From assembly GCF_023101765.2 (NCBI RefSeq), contig NC_064224.1, positions 6,838,103-6,902,102 on the forward strand: 64,000 nucleotides of DNA, read 5' to 3'. Position numbers and translations under genes: made by a program. Every line of letters begins with the position of its first letter. Position 1 is the first letter of the stretch. The notes below the pieces were generated by a model. It worked only from the letters and a program-made list of their open reading frames with translations, did not search any database and was not told where the DNA came from. This document shows positions 34,431-46,065 of the stretch, piece by piece. Origin of the DNA: Spodoptera frugiperda (taxonomy: Eukaryota > Arthropoda > Insecta > Lepidoptera > Noctuidae).

Positions 34431-35794
34431 ATTATTATCTACTATTCGAGTCTTTATTGTACCTAAAACATTGGTTTTTCATCTCATATCGTTAAAAATA
34501 GGACAATCATAATCATTTTTCATTCAAATCTTGTTTTAAATTCAAAAATCTACGCTTACAATAAATTCAAAAAATCCTGTCTTTAAAACATTATTTATTA
34601 TAGCATTGGATGATCTCATTAAACTATGTATAATGTGCAAACGTATCGAAACGAATTAATGAAGTTACAACAAAATATGCGAATGTGAATTTAACTTTAT
34701 AATTTGACATTTAGGCGGTCGAGCCGAACGTGCATCAAGCTGGCGGTCAGTGAATGCAGTCAGTGGGTCAAAGATTGACCACAGACACGAAAAATTAAAT
34801 AAAATTTATCTGCAACCTTACTCGTTACAATACGGACCGTTGCGTCATTCCTTGCATAACATACTGGCTGGCGTAATATCCGCGTCAACGTTCCTTTTTC
34901 AACTGATCGATTTAAAACTGCACTTATGCTTATGGCCAGTACTTACTGTTTCTTTTTTTTTATTTTGTTATTCCATTTGATACGATACTCTTTTGTCTTT
35001 TGATGACCTATTAAATCCACATTTTTCCTTGTATTAATCGTTCACAAAATTAATCTTTTTACATAATATTTACAATTGATAAATATTTATCACATTTTTG
35101 CACTTGTATCTCGTATCAGCTGTTGCCTAGCAACTTCACCTTCAAAATATAACATTGAAGATATTTTCAAATCATGCAAATGCATTAGCGTTTTCCACGA
35201 GGCGCTCGTTTGTTTCATTATAGAATAATATTCAAGCGATCTAAGCAACGACCACGTGCAAGCAGTTTTATATTTCCATAGTTATTAAATTCAGGTAACG
35301 TCACCTTGTAATAAATATTACCATCGGACAGAAACTACACTTCGCCGTCTCATTTAATAAATTTAAAACAAGATTAAACAATTACATCATAAGTAAAATG
35401 TCGCCAACGTTGAGGTAGATTCATCAAAAGATAAAATAGGATGATCCTTTTCACTAAAGATAAGTTTTGTTTCTTCTTTTTATTCTGACGTGGCTACTGA
35501 TGGATTCGTCATCGATCAAGTCATTGACACCACTGCACTGAACGCCAATATACTAGGATATGATGAGATCGCAGGCGTTCAATCAACTCTAGAGGTGCAT
35601 CCACCTTATCAACGCCGAGCAACACGCAATTCCGAAAACAATAACATAATTCTACCACAAAATATCAAACCACATATATTTTTAAATAAAAATTCTAATC
35701 AAAACACCAATTGATGTGTTTGTCGTGTCTATTAGATAAGAGCGCTGTTTAGATAACGCACACATTGGCATCGGTAGCACGTGTGTGTGGCTAG

Positions 35795-35822
35795 CTCCTC
35801 GCTGCCTCTGCTCCCCTGGTAC
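35795..35822 (+). promoter_or_regulatory. Copy 1 of TGCTNCCCTGGTAC word
   Basis: TGCTCCCCTGGTAC lies at 35809-35822. Including the 14 bases before it, the segment matches copy 3 (47725-47752) at 24 of 28 positions. No dispersed repeat is recognisable around it. Confidence 0.55.
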
Positions 35823-36872
35823 CCGAAACATAGAAACTGCTCACGAACGAATCTGAAAATACAACATGAACGCAACTTTCAACATGTGGAAAATCGTACA
35901 CAAGTGTGAATTGTATGCGTACACGGCGCATGCTCTCATTCCACTTGTATTTAGACGGATGCCTGTGTGTTGTAGTGAAAACGCTTTCCTCGCACATACG
36001 TATACTGTGTATGTATGTACGTGCATAAGTGGCAGTATCTCATAGTAAAGGAACGCGTGTTAATAGCAAAGTTGTGTTTCCGCATAGGCAGTTCGTAGAG
36101 GCAACGAACACGAACGTGTGAAGGCTTGCCCCCGTGTGAACACGAGAGCGTCAACCTTACGAATTAGAAAAAAGTCGCTTTACGCCACGGCTTGACGCTT
36201 TGCCCGGATTTTTTAAATTCATAGTTTTTCGGATTCGATTTTATGTCCCTAAAATCTAAATACGCTGTAACAAATTTTTTGTTTTTGTATTTACATTTAA
36301 TCCTAATGACATTATATCACCAAAAATCTCATTTTTCTAAAAAGAAAAAGAAAAATTACGTCAAAATGTCGTCAAGCAATGTGATTGTGACGCGCCTACA
36401 CGCGCTCACGCACACCTCCAAACGTGCCCACGTCTGTGTATATAACTACAACATTGAAACTACAACGTACGTCACAAGTTGGCCTCCCGCAATCTCTGCG
36501 CGCCTAGTACCTCGTCTCCCCGTAATAAGCTGAAGATAACTCGCTTTTCTTGATCTTACAATAAAGGAAGGCATTTTAGCTTCCGTGTTCTTTTTTTAGA
36601 TAAGGATTAAGAAAATTAAAAATACGTTCATGTGAAAACCTGAATGTGGTTGTGTTATCATTTTGTAAAATAGCATTGCTGACGCTGATATTGCCAGGCA
36701 AAAAATAAATAATTAATCAGAACACTAAATTCCACTTAAATTAGCAAAAATCCCAGTATTCCTAATCTTGGCAGGTCGAATCAACCTGCAAGTCCTTTCG
36801 TATGACTTACACTTACACTCGGTATTCAGAACTACCGAGAAGGCGCTGCCAGTAGGTTACGTTACGTACGAA

Positions 36873-36900
36873 CTCTTTATGACTACTGCTGCCCTGGTAC
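36873..36900 (+). promoter_or_regulatory. Copy 2 of TGCTNCCCTGGTAC word
   Basis: TGCTGCCCTGGTAC lies at 36887-36900, preceded by gactac as copy 3 is by gacttc. About 20 bp upstream, CCAGTAGGTTAC resembles a partial CTCF core. It falls inside a 64-codon ORF (36768-36962) that I do not consider demonstrated. Confidence 0.55.
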
Positions 36901-37066
36901 TAAGTGTTCTAGTTGACGATCCGAGCAGTCACGAGATGACGATCGTAATTCGAGAACTTTAATAGATTCCATACTTAGTTTTAATGAGATGAGATGAGTA
37001 ATATTTTAATTGACAAAAAAAGGAAAATAATAAACTGAAGATGTTAAAGTAGCGTCCAGCAGCGCA

Positions 37067-37076
37067 GCGCCATCTG
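37067..37076 (-). promoter_or_regulatory. Possible CTCF-type site
   Basis: GCGCCATCTG reads CAGATGGCGC on the minus strand and fits the core AGRKGGCRS. The match is only to a short core, so chance is likely without binding data. Confidence 0.25.
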
Positions 37077-39029
37077 TTATCGACTAGCGCCAACTGCGCG
37101 CGGCAGACAAGATATGTTTTTTATTTAGAAGAAAAAAATACGTGGATACGCGTTGTATGCGAGTATACAATTTGAGGAATTATTTAAGGCAATGTGTCGC
37201 CAGGTTTAATTGAACAATGACAGGTGCATGGAGCTTGTCTCAGCCAAGGATGACCACTGGGGCCGGTGCGCAGTGGGCCAACTGCCGGCAAATATTGGCT
37301 AGTTTTTTGCCTTAGGACATGAGCAGGACATGCAGTACACTTCTATTATAATTAGTGTCTTTATCAGTAGATTGTAATTGGATGCGTCGCGTTAAAAACT
37401 AGATCCTTTGTGTCCAGAATGTGTAGCAATTGTTTATATAAAATGTAGCGCCTGCCAACTGCCACCGCCATTAAAGTAAACATGTAACCGCTCGTCTCGG
37501 TGCTCAATTAAAATATGAAATTTTTCTATGAACTTGTTACAAACATTTATTCGTTTTAAGTCCTTGAGATCATACGTAGAAGGCCTGATAGGAAAAATAT
37601 GTGATATCTACTATTTTATTTAATTTTTATAATACATTAGGTATTTTAAATTACCAACATGCTACGTATAATGTAGTCAAGTTGAATATTTTCAAAGTTT
37701 ACGATTCTTTGTCGCGACGACTAATCGGCAGTCGCCGTATTCATTAGCTTCAGACCCGACTATGAAATTAAAAAGCATAAAAAATTTGGTAAAACACGTT
37801 GACCATCCTTTCTAGTGACGCCGCAAACTGCATAACAATATGCAACAAAGGATGGAAACCATTCGCAAACAATTAACTTGCGCAAATAGAACTGACGAGC
37901 CCATAGAGAAACAATCACCCACTTTTTGCAATGGTGCTTGTTAAAAAATAACCTTTTCGCAAAAAATTAAAAGTTTTTAAAGAAGTTTGTTAGGGCCGCG
38001 TAATAAAATGCGCAATGGTTTTGGGGTGAAGGGATGTAGGTGGTCGCTTAAATTGTTTTTATGCAAAAAAATCGTCGTTTCGTTTGTTTGTCGTTGCGTT
38101 GTACGTGTCAAAGAATGTACCGCCTTTTGTATGCGACGGTATCCACAGATTGGTGACAAACAATCTTAATGTGTTCTTTTTTATTTGAAAACGTAAAAAA
38201 GTTACTTGCAATCGATTAGCAATTATTTAAACAAAAGATATTGGACGAACATTTAAATAAAAAAATAAATAGATACTTTTTAATCTCCTTGTGAATAGTT
38301 ATTGCGAAAAATAGGGACATAAAATAAAATTAAAATCTCACTAGCATAAAAGCATAAAATTCCTTCGTTTACCGACCAAAACCGTCTAAATCAACATAAT
38401 AATAAACGTTTTTATATTAAACTTTTAATAACGTTTTTTTATAGTTGAAACGTTGGCAATTAGGGTATGTTAAAATATAAATAAAAAATATAATATGTCG
38501 TTCCCTACTTACCACCTGACGGCTTATTTATTGGTTAATATGGACGTCAGTTTAACACAGTATTAGTTTACAAAACTGGTATTATCTGTGGTAAAAATGG
38601 CGGCGGTCACTCACTGTGTCAAATGTTGGAGTAAATACAAATTGTATTTTATGCTAAAAAGGAAGTGAGCTATGCAAATTATGTATGTATATGCTTTTAA
38701 AAGAAACTTGATTCAATTTCATTTGTAGTTATAAATCTTAATTTTTTTGTACAATTTGACAAGATGACACTCATATTTCTTAGGTTAAGTTCATAAGAAA
38801 TTCTCATTTCTGTCAGTTTTTTATAAAGCATCCAAATAACACAGCGATGTTTCACATATAAAAACAAAAAAGTAGATCTTATATTATGGTATAAATGCAT
38901 ACGTACCTAAGAAAAGCCGTAATCTTTAAATATATTTACGCATTATCAATGTATCATTTAACAATATATTATATCTAAATTAAACACAGTATTTATATAG
39001 CATCTATCCGCGTTCCTATGAAAAAAAAA

Positions 39030-39150
39030 GTATCACCCTATCACACAAGTCAGCTCATACCCTGTCTGTATACCAAATTTCATCAAAATCCGTTCACTAG
39101 TTTCAGCGTAATTGACACAAAAACATCCAAACAAACAAACATTCACATTA
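39030..39150 (+). mobile_element. LINE 3' tail
   Basis: gtataccaaatttcatcaaa and gtttcagcgtaattgacaca are present. This is the first recognisable repeat downstream of pri. Confidence 0.6.
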
Positions 39151-39465
39151 ATAATTACATTTTTCACATTGTTAGCGTGATTAGTGTAATAAACGCCCTG
39201 AAGAAACAGGTTACAAATTAAAAAAAATAATGTGCAGAAGGTATTATATATCTTCCGCTATGTAGATTGAAAAAACTATATTTATTTATAGAAAACACGT
39301 CTCAGGGAACGAGTCATAACCATTTACATAATATTTTATCATAACTATTATTACTAAACAGGGTGGCCTGTGATTTTTTTACATACGTTATTAAAGATTT
39401 ATAAGTCTCCTATTATTTTATATTACTTATGGAAACATTAAACTATCAAAGTACCATAGAAATTA

Positions 39466-39573
39466 TACGGCAGCACTCAGATACGTTTAATGATTACTTA
39501 AACTATTCCTTAGTAACGATTTTGTACCGAAAACAATTGCTAAGTAACCATTAAATTACTCTGAGTACGGCAG
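39466..39573. mobile_element. MITE family G (ends GCCGTACTCAGAG)
   Basis: The copy of about 108 bp runs from a degraded left end (ggcagcactcag) to ctctgagtacggc at the right. It lies 100 bp before the candidate acceptor at 39699. Confidence 0.7.
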
Positions 39574-39671
39574 ATAAAGAAGTAATGGGCAAAGAGCTTA
39601 AAAAAGATCTTAATAATATCCAAATTTATCTTATACTCTGTAAAAATAAGCAAAATGTGTTATAAACAATA

Positions 39672-39699
39672 AACTAACCAATTTTTTCCTTTTTTCCAG
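39672..39699 (+). other. Candidate 3' splice acceptor with branch point and polypyrimidine tract
   Basis: A branch-point-like CTAAC (about 39673) is followed by a run of T and C and then CAG, with the exon beginning at 39700. This is one of the best acceptors I noticed in the window. Joined to the donor at 30303, it reads Lys-Cys-stop, so the downstream exon would be 3' UTR. A different upstream donor is equally possible. Confidence 0.4.
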
Positions 39700-40060
39700 A
39701 TGTTAAAACGAGAGCCTCGGCCTTCAGCTTCACATCTCTTCATCACCCTCATCATCCATCATCCATTCATCCATCATCCATTCATCCATCATCCATCATC
39801 ATCCATTCTCGTTCATTATCCCACTTCATATAATTAATACTCAGTAGCTAATAAGTTTTTATATGACTGATATAAATTTCTCAGGGAATTATTGCACATA
39901 TCTCTAAAGCATTTGTATTTTTATATAAATTATTGATAACTTTATTATAATAAGCCAATGTTATTTTATTGATATATTAAATAAATTTACTACTTCTTTT
40001 TCTAGTTTTTATATCTTGTGTCAATAAAGTAGCAATAAAAATGTAGATAGTTTTAAGAAA
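39700..40060 (+). other. Candidate terminal exon with poly(A) signals
   Basis: This follows the strong acceptor and contains a CATC-rich microsatellite (39747-39812). It then holds AATAAA signals at 39980, 40023 and 40034, the last two followed by T- and G-containing sequence. It has no sizeable ORF. It would be the 3' UTR exon of a transcript spliced from upstream, perhaps pri. The microsatellite argues for caution. Confidence 0.3.
39747..39812. repeat. CATC/ATCCATT microsatellite
   Basis: Imperfect tandem copies of catccat and attcatc fill about 65 bp. This is simple-sequence DNA, and short His/Pro/Ser reading frames across it are artefacts. Confidence 0.85.
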
Positions 40061-40913
40061 AAAAACAATGTTTTGACAAGCAAAAAGAGGCAAAGGGATT
40101 TTAAAAGGTTTTCTTCACTTTGACTGTATATTTTTAAAAAGAAACCTTTAAAAATTTACCGCACACTATACATAGAAATTATATATAATTAGACTATAAT
40201 AGTTCTTACTCCTAGTTATGTAATATCTCAGCTCCTTGAATACGTAACTTCCAACAATTCGAGTTACCATATTATACCTTCCGCTTCAGAAATTGTAAAT
40301 AAAGTTGCAATCCTTTTCCGCTCATTATTGTATGCTCACTTACACTTTATATTTTATCTCCAAACATTAGTTTATATAATCTATATGTAGATAAATTTAG
40401 ATAAGACTGCATTAAATATAAGCGGCTACTTTTTAAAATTCAGTGTTGCCAATAAAGACTGAATGATTAAAAAAAAATATTGTTTTAACCCTCTTTCGCC
40501 CTTCTTTTGATAAAAAGGTCCGGAAAGAAATCCCACCCTAGGATAGTTGAAATGTATATCAATATTAAGAAAGTAAAGGCATAATATAGGGGAATAAAGA
40601 TGTTTATATTATTATGAAACTGAGTTATTTCATTTTCAACCTTAAGGTTTACTATCTTAAGGTACTAATTGCAGATGGCCCATTTAACACACCAACTGTT
40701 AAAATTTTGCGAAGACACTGTCATATTATGTATTTTCTAATACACAATATAATGTACCTTATACACATCATTAAGTACATATACACGAAAAGGACATATT
40801 AACAAATAGGTACACATGAATAAAATAAACTAAAAAAGGTTGAAGTTTGTCAAACACTAGAATTTCAAATCTGATAAAAAGAAGGTCAATTTGTCACTAG
40901 ATTAGCTCTTCTA

Positions 40914-41599
40914 AAGGGTGTCCCAACAAGAACGCAAGATTTAAATTTTAAATAAAACGCAGATATTTTAAAAAAAATCGTGATATCTTTATAATTTCGT
41001 AAAGTAGAGAGTATGAGGTTATCTATGGAACATACATCGGGCAGATGGCTGCCGCTGGTTTGCTGAAACATACGCGATCTTTCAATGAAATTTTCAATGA
41101 CCGTTTTGCATAAATGCTGCGGTATTTCATTAATACAGCGTCCAATTTCCTTTTTAAGGCTTGAGTCGTCGTCGGCTTATTCGCATAAACCATCGACTTT
41201 AAGAAACCCCAAAGAAAAAGTCTAATGGTGATAAATCACATGATCTAGGCGGCTAATTCTGGTCTCCAAAACGTAAAATAACACGACCGGGACATGACTG
41301 ATGCAACAATTCAATTGTTTCTCTGGTTGTATGACATGTGGCGCTATCTTGTTGAAACCACATGCCTTCCAAATCCATTTCTTCAATTCGAGGTACGATA
41401 AGACTGGTTATCATTTTACGATACCGAACACCATGATTGACTGTTTGCGCTTGACCTGGCTCATTTTTAATCGTGTAGCGCTCCATTTTTACTAACCTCG
41501 TACCTTATACTAACAAAAAATAACACTTGTTCAAATGTCAAACAATGATACTTCGAATGGCGCCAAATTTAAATCTTGCGTTCTTGTTGGGACACCCGT
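40914..41599 (-). mobile_element. Internally deleted mariner-type transposon (DD41D-like)
   Basis: Inverted repeats of about 35 bp (GGGTGTCCCAACAAGAACGC and its inverse) lie at 40914-40948 and 41565-41599, flanked by TA on both sides. The interior carries a C-terminal transposase fragment on the minus strand. Full mariner-group elements are about 1.3 kb, so roughly half is missing. Confidence 0.85.
41025..41486 (-). pseudogene. mariner-group transposase remnant
   Basis: On the minus strand an ORF from 41486 contains EMDLEGMWFQQDSATCHTT, with the second catalytic Asp in QQD. Beyond a stop at about 41253 the frame continues as PPRSCDLSPLDFFFG, holding the third acid. The stretch then decays through further stops to about 41025. 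Counting the stop as a residue, 41 residues separate the two Asp residues. That fits the DD41D (rosa-like) branch of the Tc1/mariner superfamily rather than classical DD34D mariner. The N-terminal DNA-binding part is absent. Confidence 0.85.
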
Positions 41600-42004
41600 T
41601 ATAAACTGGTCCTAACAAAAGACACATGTCTAGGTTTACACCGTTTCAGTACGGATACAAGTGATAACAACCAGACCATTGAACAATGGGTTCAATTCCC
41701 GGGTCATTCAAAGTATTATTAAGTACTAAAACAAACAAATGCACCTTACCACATAAAACACAAATCAGTAAGACCACCCAACTTGCTTTCAAAACCAAAT
41801 AAATAAATAAACGAATAAAAAACAAAAATAAACGACAAAAAATACTCACAGATAAGTAATTCTTAGAAATTTGCGCAAACAATAGAAGCTAGTATTGGCG
41901 CTAACATAACAATTGGCACAGATTTGCAATAATAAAACGTAAAGAACAGCCGCCATTTTGAAAAAAAAAGAATTAAAAACAGGTAGATTTTTTTAAAACA
42001 CTAG

Positions 42005-42195
42005 TTTCACTTATCTATCTATCTATATTATATAAAAATCAATTGCTGTTCGTTAGTCTCGCTAAAACTCGAGAACGACTAGACCAATTTGGCAAATTTT
42101 GGTCTTGAATTATTTGTGGAAGTCCAGGGAAGGTTTAAAAGGTGAGAAAAATAATGTTTGAGGCGGTACGAAGTTTGCCGGGTCAGCTAGTCTCA
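42005..42195 (+). mobile_element. LINE 3' tail
   Basis: aatcaattgctgttcgttag and gccgggtcagctagt are present. The inverse copy lies at 58085-58255. Confidence 0.6.
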
Positions 42196-42371
42196 AATAG
42201 AATATACACATACATAATATTTGTGACTGACTATTCACGATGGTGTCAGGAAGCTCAGGAGCTCTATATTGTAGTAGTAGACGTCTTGTGGCTGATACTC
42301 ATGATCGATAGGTTTATAAGTATTGTCACATTGACCTTGACTCATAATCACGTAATCACAAGTAAAAGTAA

Positions 42372-42475
42372 CAGGCTGCCTCTTTGGTCGAGTGCCGACT
42401 GCCGGACTAGGGGTCTCGGGTTCGATTCCCGGGTCGGGCAAGGCAATTTCGGTTTAAAAAAAACCCCGTAGGAGC
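42372..42475 (+). mobile_element. tRNA-derived SINE family C, head only
   Basis: It reads gcctctttggtcgagtgccg and ctcgggttcgattcccgggt, followed by a short A-rich tail. Confidence 0.7.
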
Positions 42476-42574
42476 ACGTAATCTTGAATACCTCAGTAGA
42501 AATTAAAAAGTGCTATCCACTTTATTTTACATTTCTTTACCTTTCATCGAATATGCACATGTCTGGTCAGACAA

Positions 42575-42800
42575 GCAAACACACATCAACAGCCTATAAG
42601 TGGCCACTGCTGACCAAAGGCCTCTTCTCACACGGAGAAGGTTTGAGCATTAATCACTACGCTTGCTCAATACGGGTTGGCGATTTCAAACTATAATATA
42701 ATTAGGAATTATAAGCTCGGGTTCTCCTCACCATGATTTCCTTCACTGTTAGTCAGTGGTGTCTAAGTAATCTTAGAAAGTATAGACAAGTATACCGATT
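42575..42800 (-). mobile_element. SINE family E, body and 3' tail
   Basis: It is the inverse of the family: ctgctgaccaaaggcctctt, gcgatttcaaactataatat and gttagtcagtggtgtctaag. Confidence 0.65.
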
Positions 42801-43254
42801 CGAATTGTTTTTTGGCTTTTTCCACTACTTTTAATAATATAGTCAGCATGTTTAAAAAAAAGTACTTGGCTAGTCAAATAACCTATATACATAAACACCT
42901 AATACTGTTAGGAACAAAATTATATATTTGCAACTGTTTATTGCGAATTAACAACGTATTCAGCAAAACAATTGTCAAACATACAAGTTTTAATTATGTA
43001 TTACAATTAGTATTGCAAATATATTTGAATGTCGATCACAATTATTAGGTAAAAGAATATTTATTAAGTTAACCTTGTAGCGGTCACACTCGGTATTTAA
43101 GGCCACAGCGGACTATTTACTTGATTTTGATGACGTTGAATATATTATATTTTTATGTAGAATAGAATCAGGCGTTACTTTGCGGAAATCCAAGCTACAC
43201 TAACATTATGTGAAAATACAACACACTTTACTCCAATGAAAAATAATTATGTAC

Positions 43255-43350
43255 GGTCCCGTGGGATAAAAAGTATCCGATCACCCATTTCAGATTATCC
43301 TGTATGCCAAATCGTTCAGTAGTTTCAGAGTAATTAACGAACAAACATCA
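43255..43350 (+). mobile_element. LINE 3' tail
   Basis: gtgggataaaaagtatccga and gttcagtagtttcagagtaa are present. Confidence 0.6.
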
Positions 43351-43799
43351 TTGTTTTTTTTTGGATGAATTTGTTTGGATGAATCAAACTTCTAGTTTAT
43401 TTGTTTGTTCATTAGAGTAATAGTGATAAGGTAAGGGGTGAGTAAGAAATGAATACTACTGTCGATACTAAAAAATACTACCTGACCTGGGAATGGACTC
43501 AAGACAGTTTACTCACAGCAGACTTGCAGGCGCATCCGTGGTATCCTCAAGGGAAGTATAATTTATTCCTAGTGATTGCATAGTAGTGGTGATTTGACCG
43601 CATTTCCCACACAAACTCCTTGGGGAGTGACGACAGACTGGCAAATTAATTTGTGTGTGTCAAACGCTTAGCTGCGTGAGAAAATATTTTTTTTCGTCAG
43701 TTTATTAGTTTCAGCAATCGCAACTTAAGTAATAAATGGATTAATTAAATGTGTATTTAGATCACTTAATATAATATGATAAAAAAAAATTACTTATTT

Positions 43800-43955
43800 T
43801 ACTGTAACGTGTAACGTGTTCGATTCTCGCTCGGAGCAACTCTTTTATGTGATTCACAAATTTTTGTGTCGAGTCTGGGTATCGTGTGTATGTGAACTTG
43901 TATGTTTGTAAACGCACCCACGACACAGGAGAAAATCCTAGTATAGGGCAACGTT
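43800..43955 (+). mobile_element. SINE family D
   Basis: A B-box-like gtgttcgattctcgctcgga precedes the body gtatgtttgtaaacgcaccc. Confidence 0.65.
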
Positions 43956-43980
43956 TGAAAGAAATCCAGTACTTTAACAT

Positions 43981-44166
43981 CATTAGAACTCAAAACGGGA
44001 TATTTACTATGTTTATTAATTTTTATGACTTTCCGATATTTCTTATAAACATCCACCCGCATATACTCCAGTTCATCCGTGATCATGGCGCTTGCAACAG
44101 TGCCGAAATATCAGAAACTCGTAAAAACTAATAAACATGGTAAATATCCCGTTTTGAGTTCTAATG
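43981..44166. mobile_element. Palindromic element, copy 1
   Basis: The arms 43981-44041 and 44106-44166 are inverse copies with a few mismatches (cattagaactcaaaacggga and its complement). The loop holds catggcgcttgcaacagtgc. Confidence 0.7.
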
Positions 44167-44527
44167 ATGTTACTAGTGACCATGTCAGTTTAAAAACTTA
44201 TATCCCGGTACTAAAGACCACGAAACGACAAATTAAGTTCCTATTCAGACGGCCAGCGGCGAGAGGGTTAGTAAAAATTCACTTGCGTCAATCATTCGTT
44301 CGTTACGTGTGTTTCATCCATAACATTTGTATACTAAGTACTACATCTCCATATGCGAATATTACACAACGGCTTCAAAACTAAATTGTAGACATTTTTT
44401 TTTGGTACCTTTAACCTATGCCAGGCTTGTAAGTCTTGTAACGTATGTATGTGTTTGATTCACCTATATTGAACTAACAGTTAATTACATGTATAAGTTT
44501 TTAAACTGACATGGTCACTTACACTAG

Positions 44528-44650
44528 TATTAGAACTTGAAACGAAATATTTACTATCCGTGATCATGGCGCTTGCAACAGTGCCGAAATATCGGAAACT
44601 ATTAGACACAAATAAACATGGTAAATATCCCATTTCAAGTTCTAATAGGT
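44528..44650. mobile_element. Palindromic element, copy 2, deleted
   Basis: It shares ccgtgatcatggcgcttgca and the right arm with copy 1, but its left arm is short. Outer words catgtcagtttaaaaactta (44182) and its inverse (44491) suggest the two copies form a larger inverted structure. Confidence 0.6.
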
Positions 44651-44965
44651 ACTAGTTACATGTAAGTTAGTCTATTAACCCGTCATGTACCGAAACGCGT
44701 ATCCACGCAAGACACAATGTATTTTCTATTGTGTCTTATATTCGGTATATAAAAGGTTAATACAGCTAGAACTAGTTATACTTACTTTTTTTATTTTATA
44801 TTTTTCTAACTAATTGATAGTGGATCATAAGTTACAGGTGTATACGGAACACTCCCGTAAAACGATTTTTTTTTTTAACTAATCAGAAAACTAACTAACT
44901 TGTAACTAAACTTGGTTCAAACAGAACGCTCTCAAGCGTCGCTGGTGATAGTAAAAAAAATTGGA

Positions 44966-45045
44966 CTTACTGCCGTACTCAGAGTCATTTGATGTTTATT
45001 AGCAATTGTTTTCGGAACAAAATCAAAGCCAAAACGTGTATTTTC
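44966..45045. mobile_element. MITE family G, left-end fragment
   Basis: It starts gccgtactcagagtcattt and is followed by ttagcaattgttttcgg as in the other copies; the right end is not found. Confidence 0.55.
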
Positions 45046-45502
45046 CTCTTTAAACTAATTTGAACACTACAAATATGGCATTGCAACAACCGCGCCGCAT
45101 GTCACTTTTTAGTTTTCGATTTTCGTTGAAATATTTAGTTGTAATTATGCTTCTGTAGACGAGTAAGTACTACTTGTAGTTACATTTAAGCCATATAAGT
45201 GATCGCCATTCAGTTTATTTGTCTGAGGATTAAATGGTGAGATATTATGTTCTAATAATAAAGCCAATAATGGAGCATTGGCATCAAACAACATTCACAT
45301 AATTGTAGATACATATATAAATACCAGTTATTAAGAACAGATATACATACAACAATGTATTTAATATCATTCCTAATTAAATATGTAATAAAACTTGCAG
45401 TTATCTGGTGTATAAACAAGTCTATGACACAGTTGTAGACTATGACTTAACTGGACATAACCTAAGACAATACTTAGTTTTCGTTCGGTTTGATAAACTA
45501 AC

Positions 45503-45636
45503 GCCCGAATACTGAAATGCTACTCAATTTTAAGTTGTACTTAAATATCGTGCTATCTCTGTCATTTTATAAAGAATTGATAGGGACAGAACTAGTTTTG
45601 AGAGCGTCTTAAAATTGAGCAGCGTTTGAGTATTCC
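45503..45636. mobile_element. Palindromic MITE
   Basis: Left cgaatactgaaatgctactc continuing attttaag is matched inversely by cttaaaattgagcagcgttt continuing gagtattcc. It is non-coding. Confidence 0.6.
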
Positions 45637-45659
45637 GACATAAGACTGATTACACATAT

Positions 45660-46065
45660 CGACAGCCTATAAGTGGCCACTGCTGACCTAAAGCCTTGCA
45701 TGGAGAAGGGTTGTTAAGAGTGGTTTTCCATAAGAGATGTGCTATGTAACTATGCTACGAATCTGTAATAGCTAAGCTATGCGAGCAAGATGCGCAGGTC
45801 AAGTATACGATGTATCGATAGTAGTGACGCCATGCATAGCACACATCATAGCAAGCATCCATAGCACGCATCTTTCCATATAAAAAAACATAGCTTAGTT
45901 GAGTCTGTTTCCACCAGTGCTAAGCTATGTCTACCAATAAATAAGATTGATCATCACACTTGCTTATTGCGGGATGACGATTTCAAACTTACCTATATAA
46001 TTAGAAACTAAGCCCAGGTTGCCTCACGATGTTTTCCGTCACCGCTGGTCAATTGTATAGTTCCT
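45660..46065 (-). mobile_element. SINE family E split by a MITE
   Basis: gtggccactgctgacctaaa (45672) and cgatttcaaacttacctata (45979) belong to one SINE. A family F MITE sits between them. Confidence 0.65.
45718..45950. mobile_element. MITE family F inserted in a SINE
   Basis: The segment from gagtggttttcca to gctaagctatgtctacc matches family F words in both orientations. It separates two halves of a family E SINE (45660-45717 and 45951-46065). Confidence 0.65.

Larger units (their letters stand above)
31111..39020. promoter_or_regulatory. Repeat-poor downstream flank or intron of pri, candidate regulatory landscape
   Basis: No SINE, LINE tail or MITE of the families seen elsewhere in the window is recognisable across this 7.9-kb block, while flanking DNA carries roughly one per 1-1.5 kb. 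It includes more GC-balanced patches, at about 31500-31700, 32940-33000, 35760-36540, 36770-36960, 37050-37300 and 37440-37500. Short ORFs of 60-101 codons occur (for example 32033-32326 and 32329-32634) but show no motif, homology I recognise or consistent frame. The simplest reading is developmental enhancers of pri, which is known to be tightly patterned. This is inference from repeat depletion and composition. Confidence 0.45.
39151..43254. other. Non-repeat remainder between 39.15 and 43.25 kb
   Basis: Outside the listed MITE, candidate exon, mariner remnant, LINE tail and SINEs (mainly 40061-40913 and 42801-43254) there is AT-rich DNA without a supported gene. Confidence 0.5.

Noticed and set aside
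39721..39812. His/Pro/Ser-rich reading frame after the candidate acceptor
   Set aside because: It is the translation of a CATC microsatellite.
42142..42471. 109-codon ORF
   Set aside because: It spans a LINE tail and a tRNA-like SINE head.
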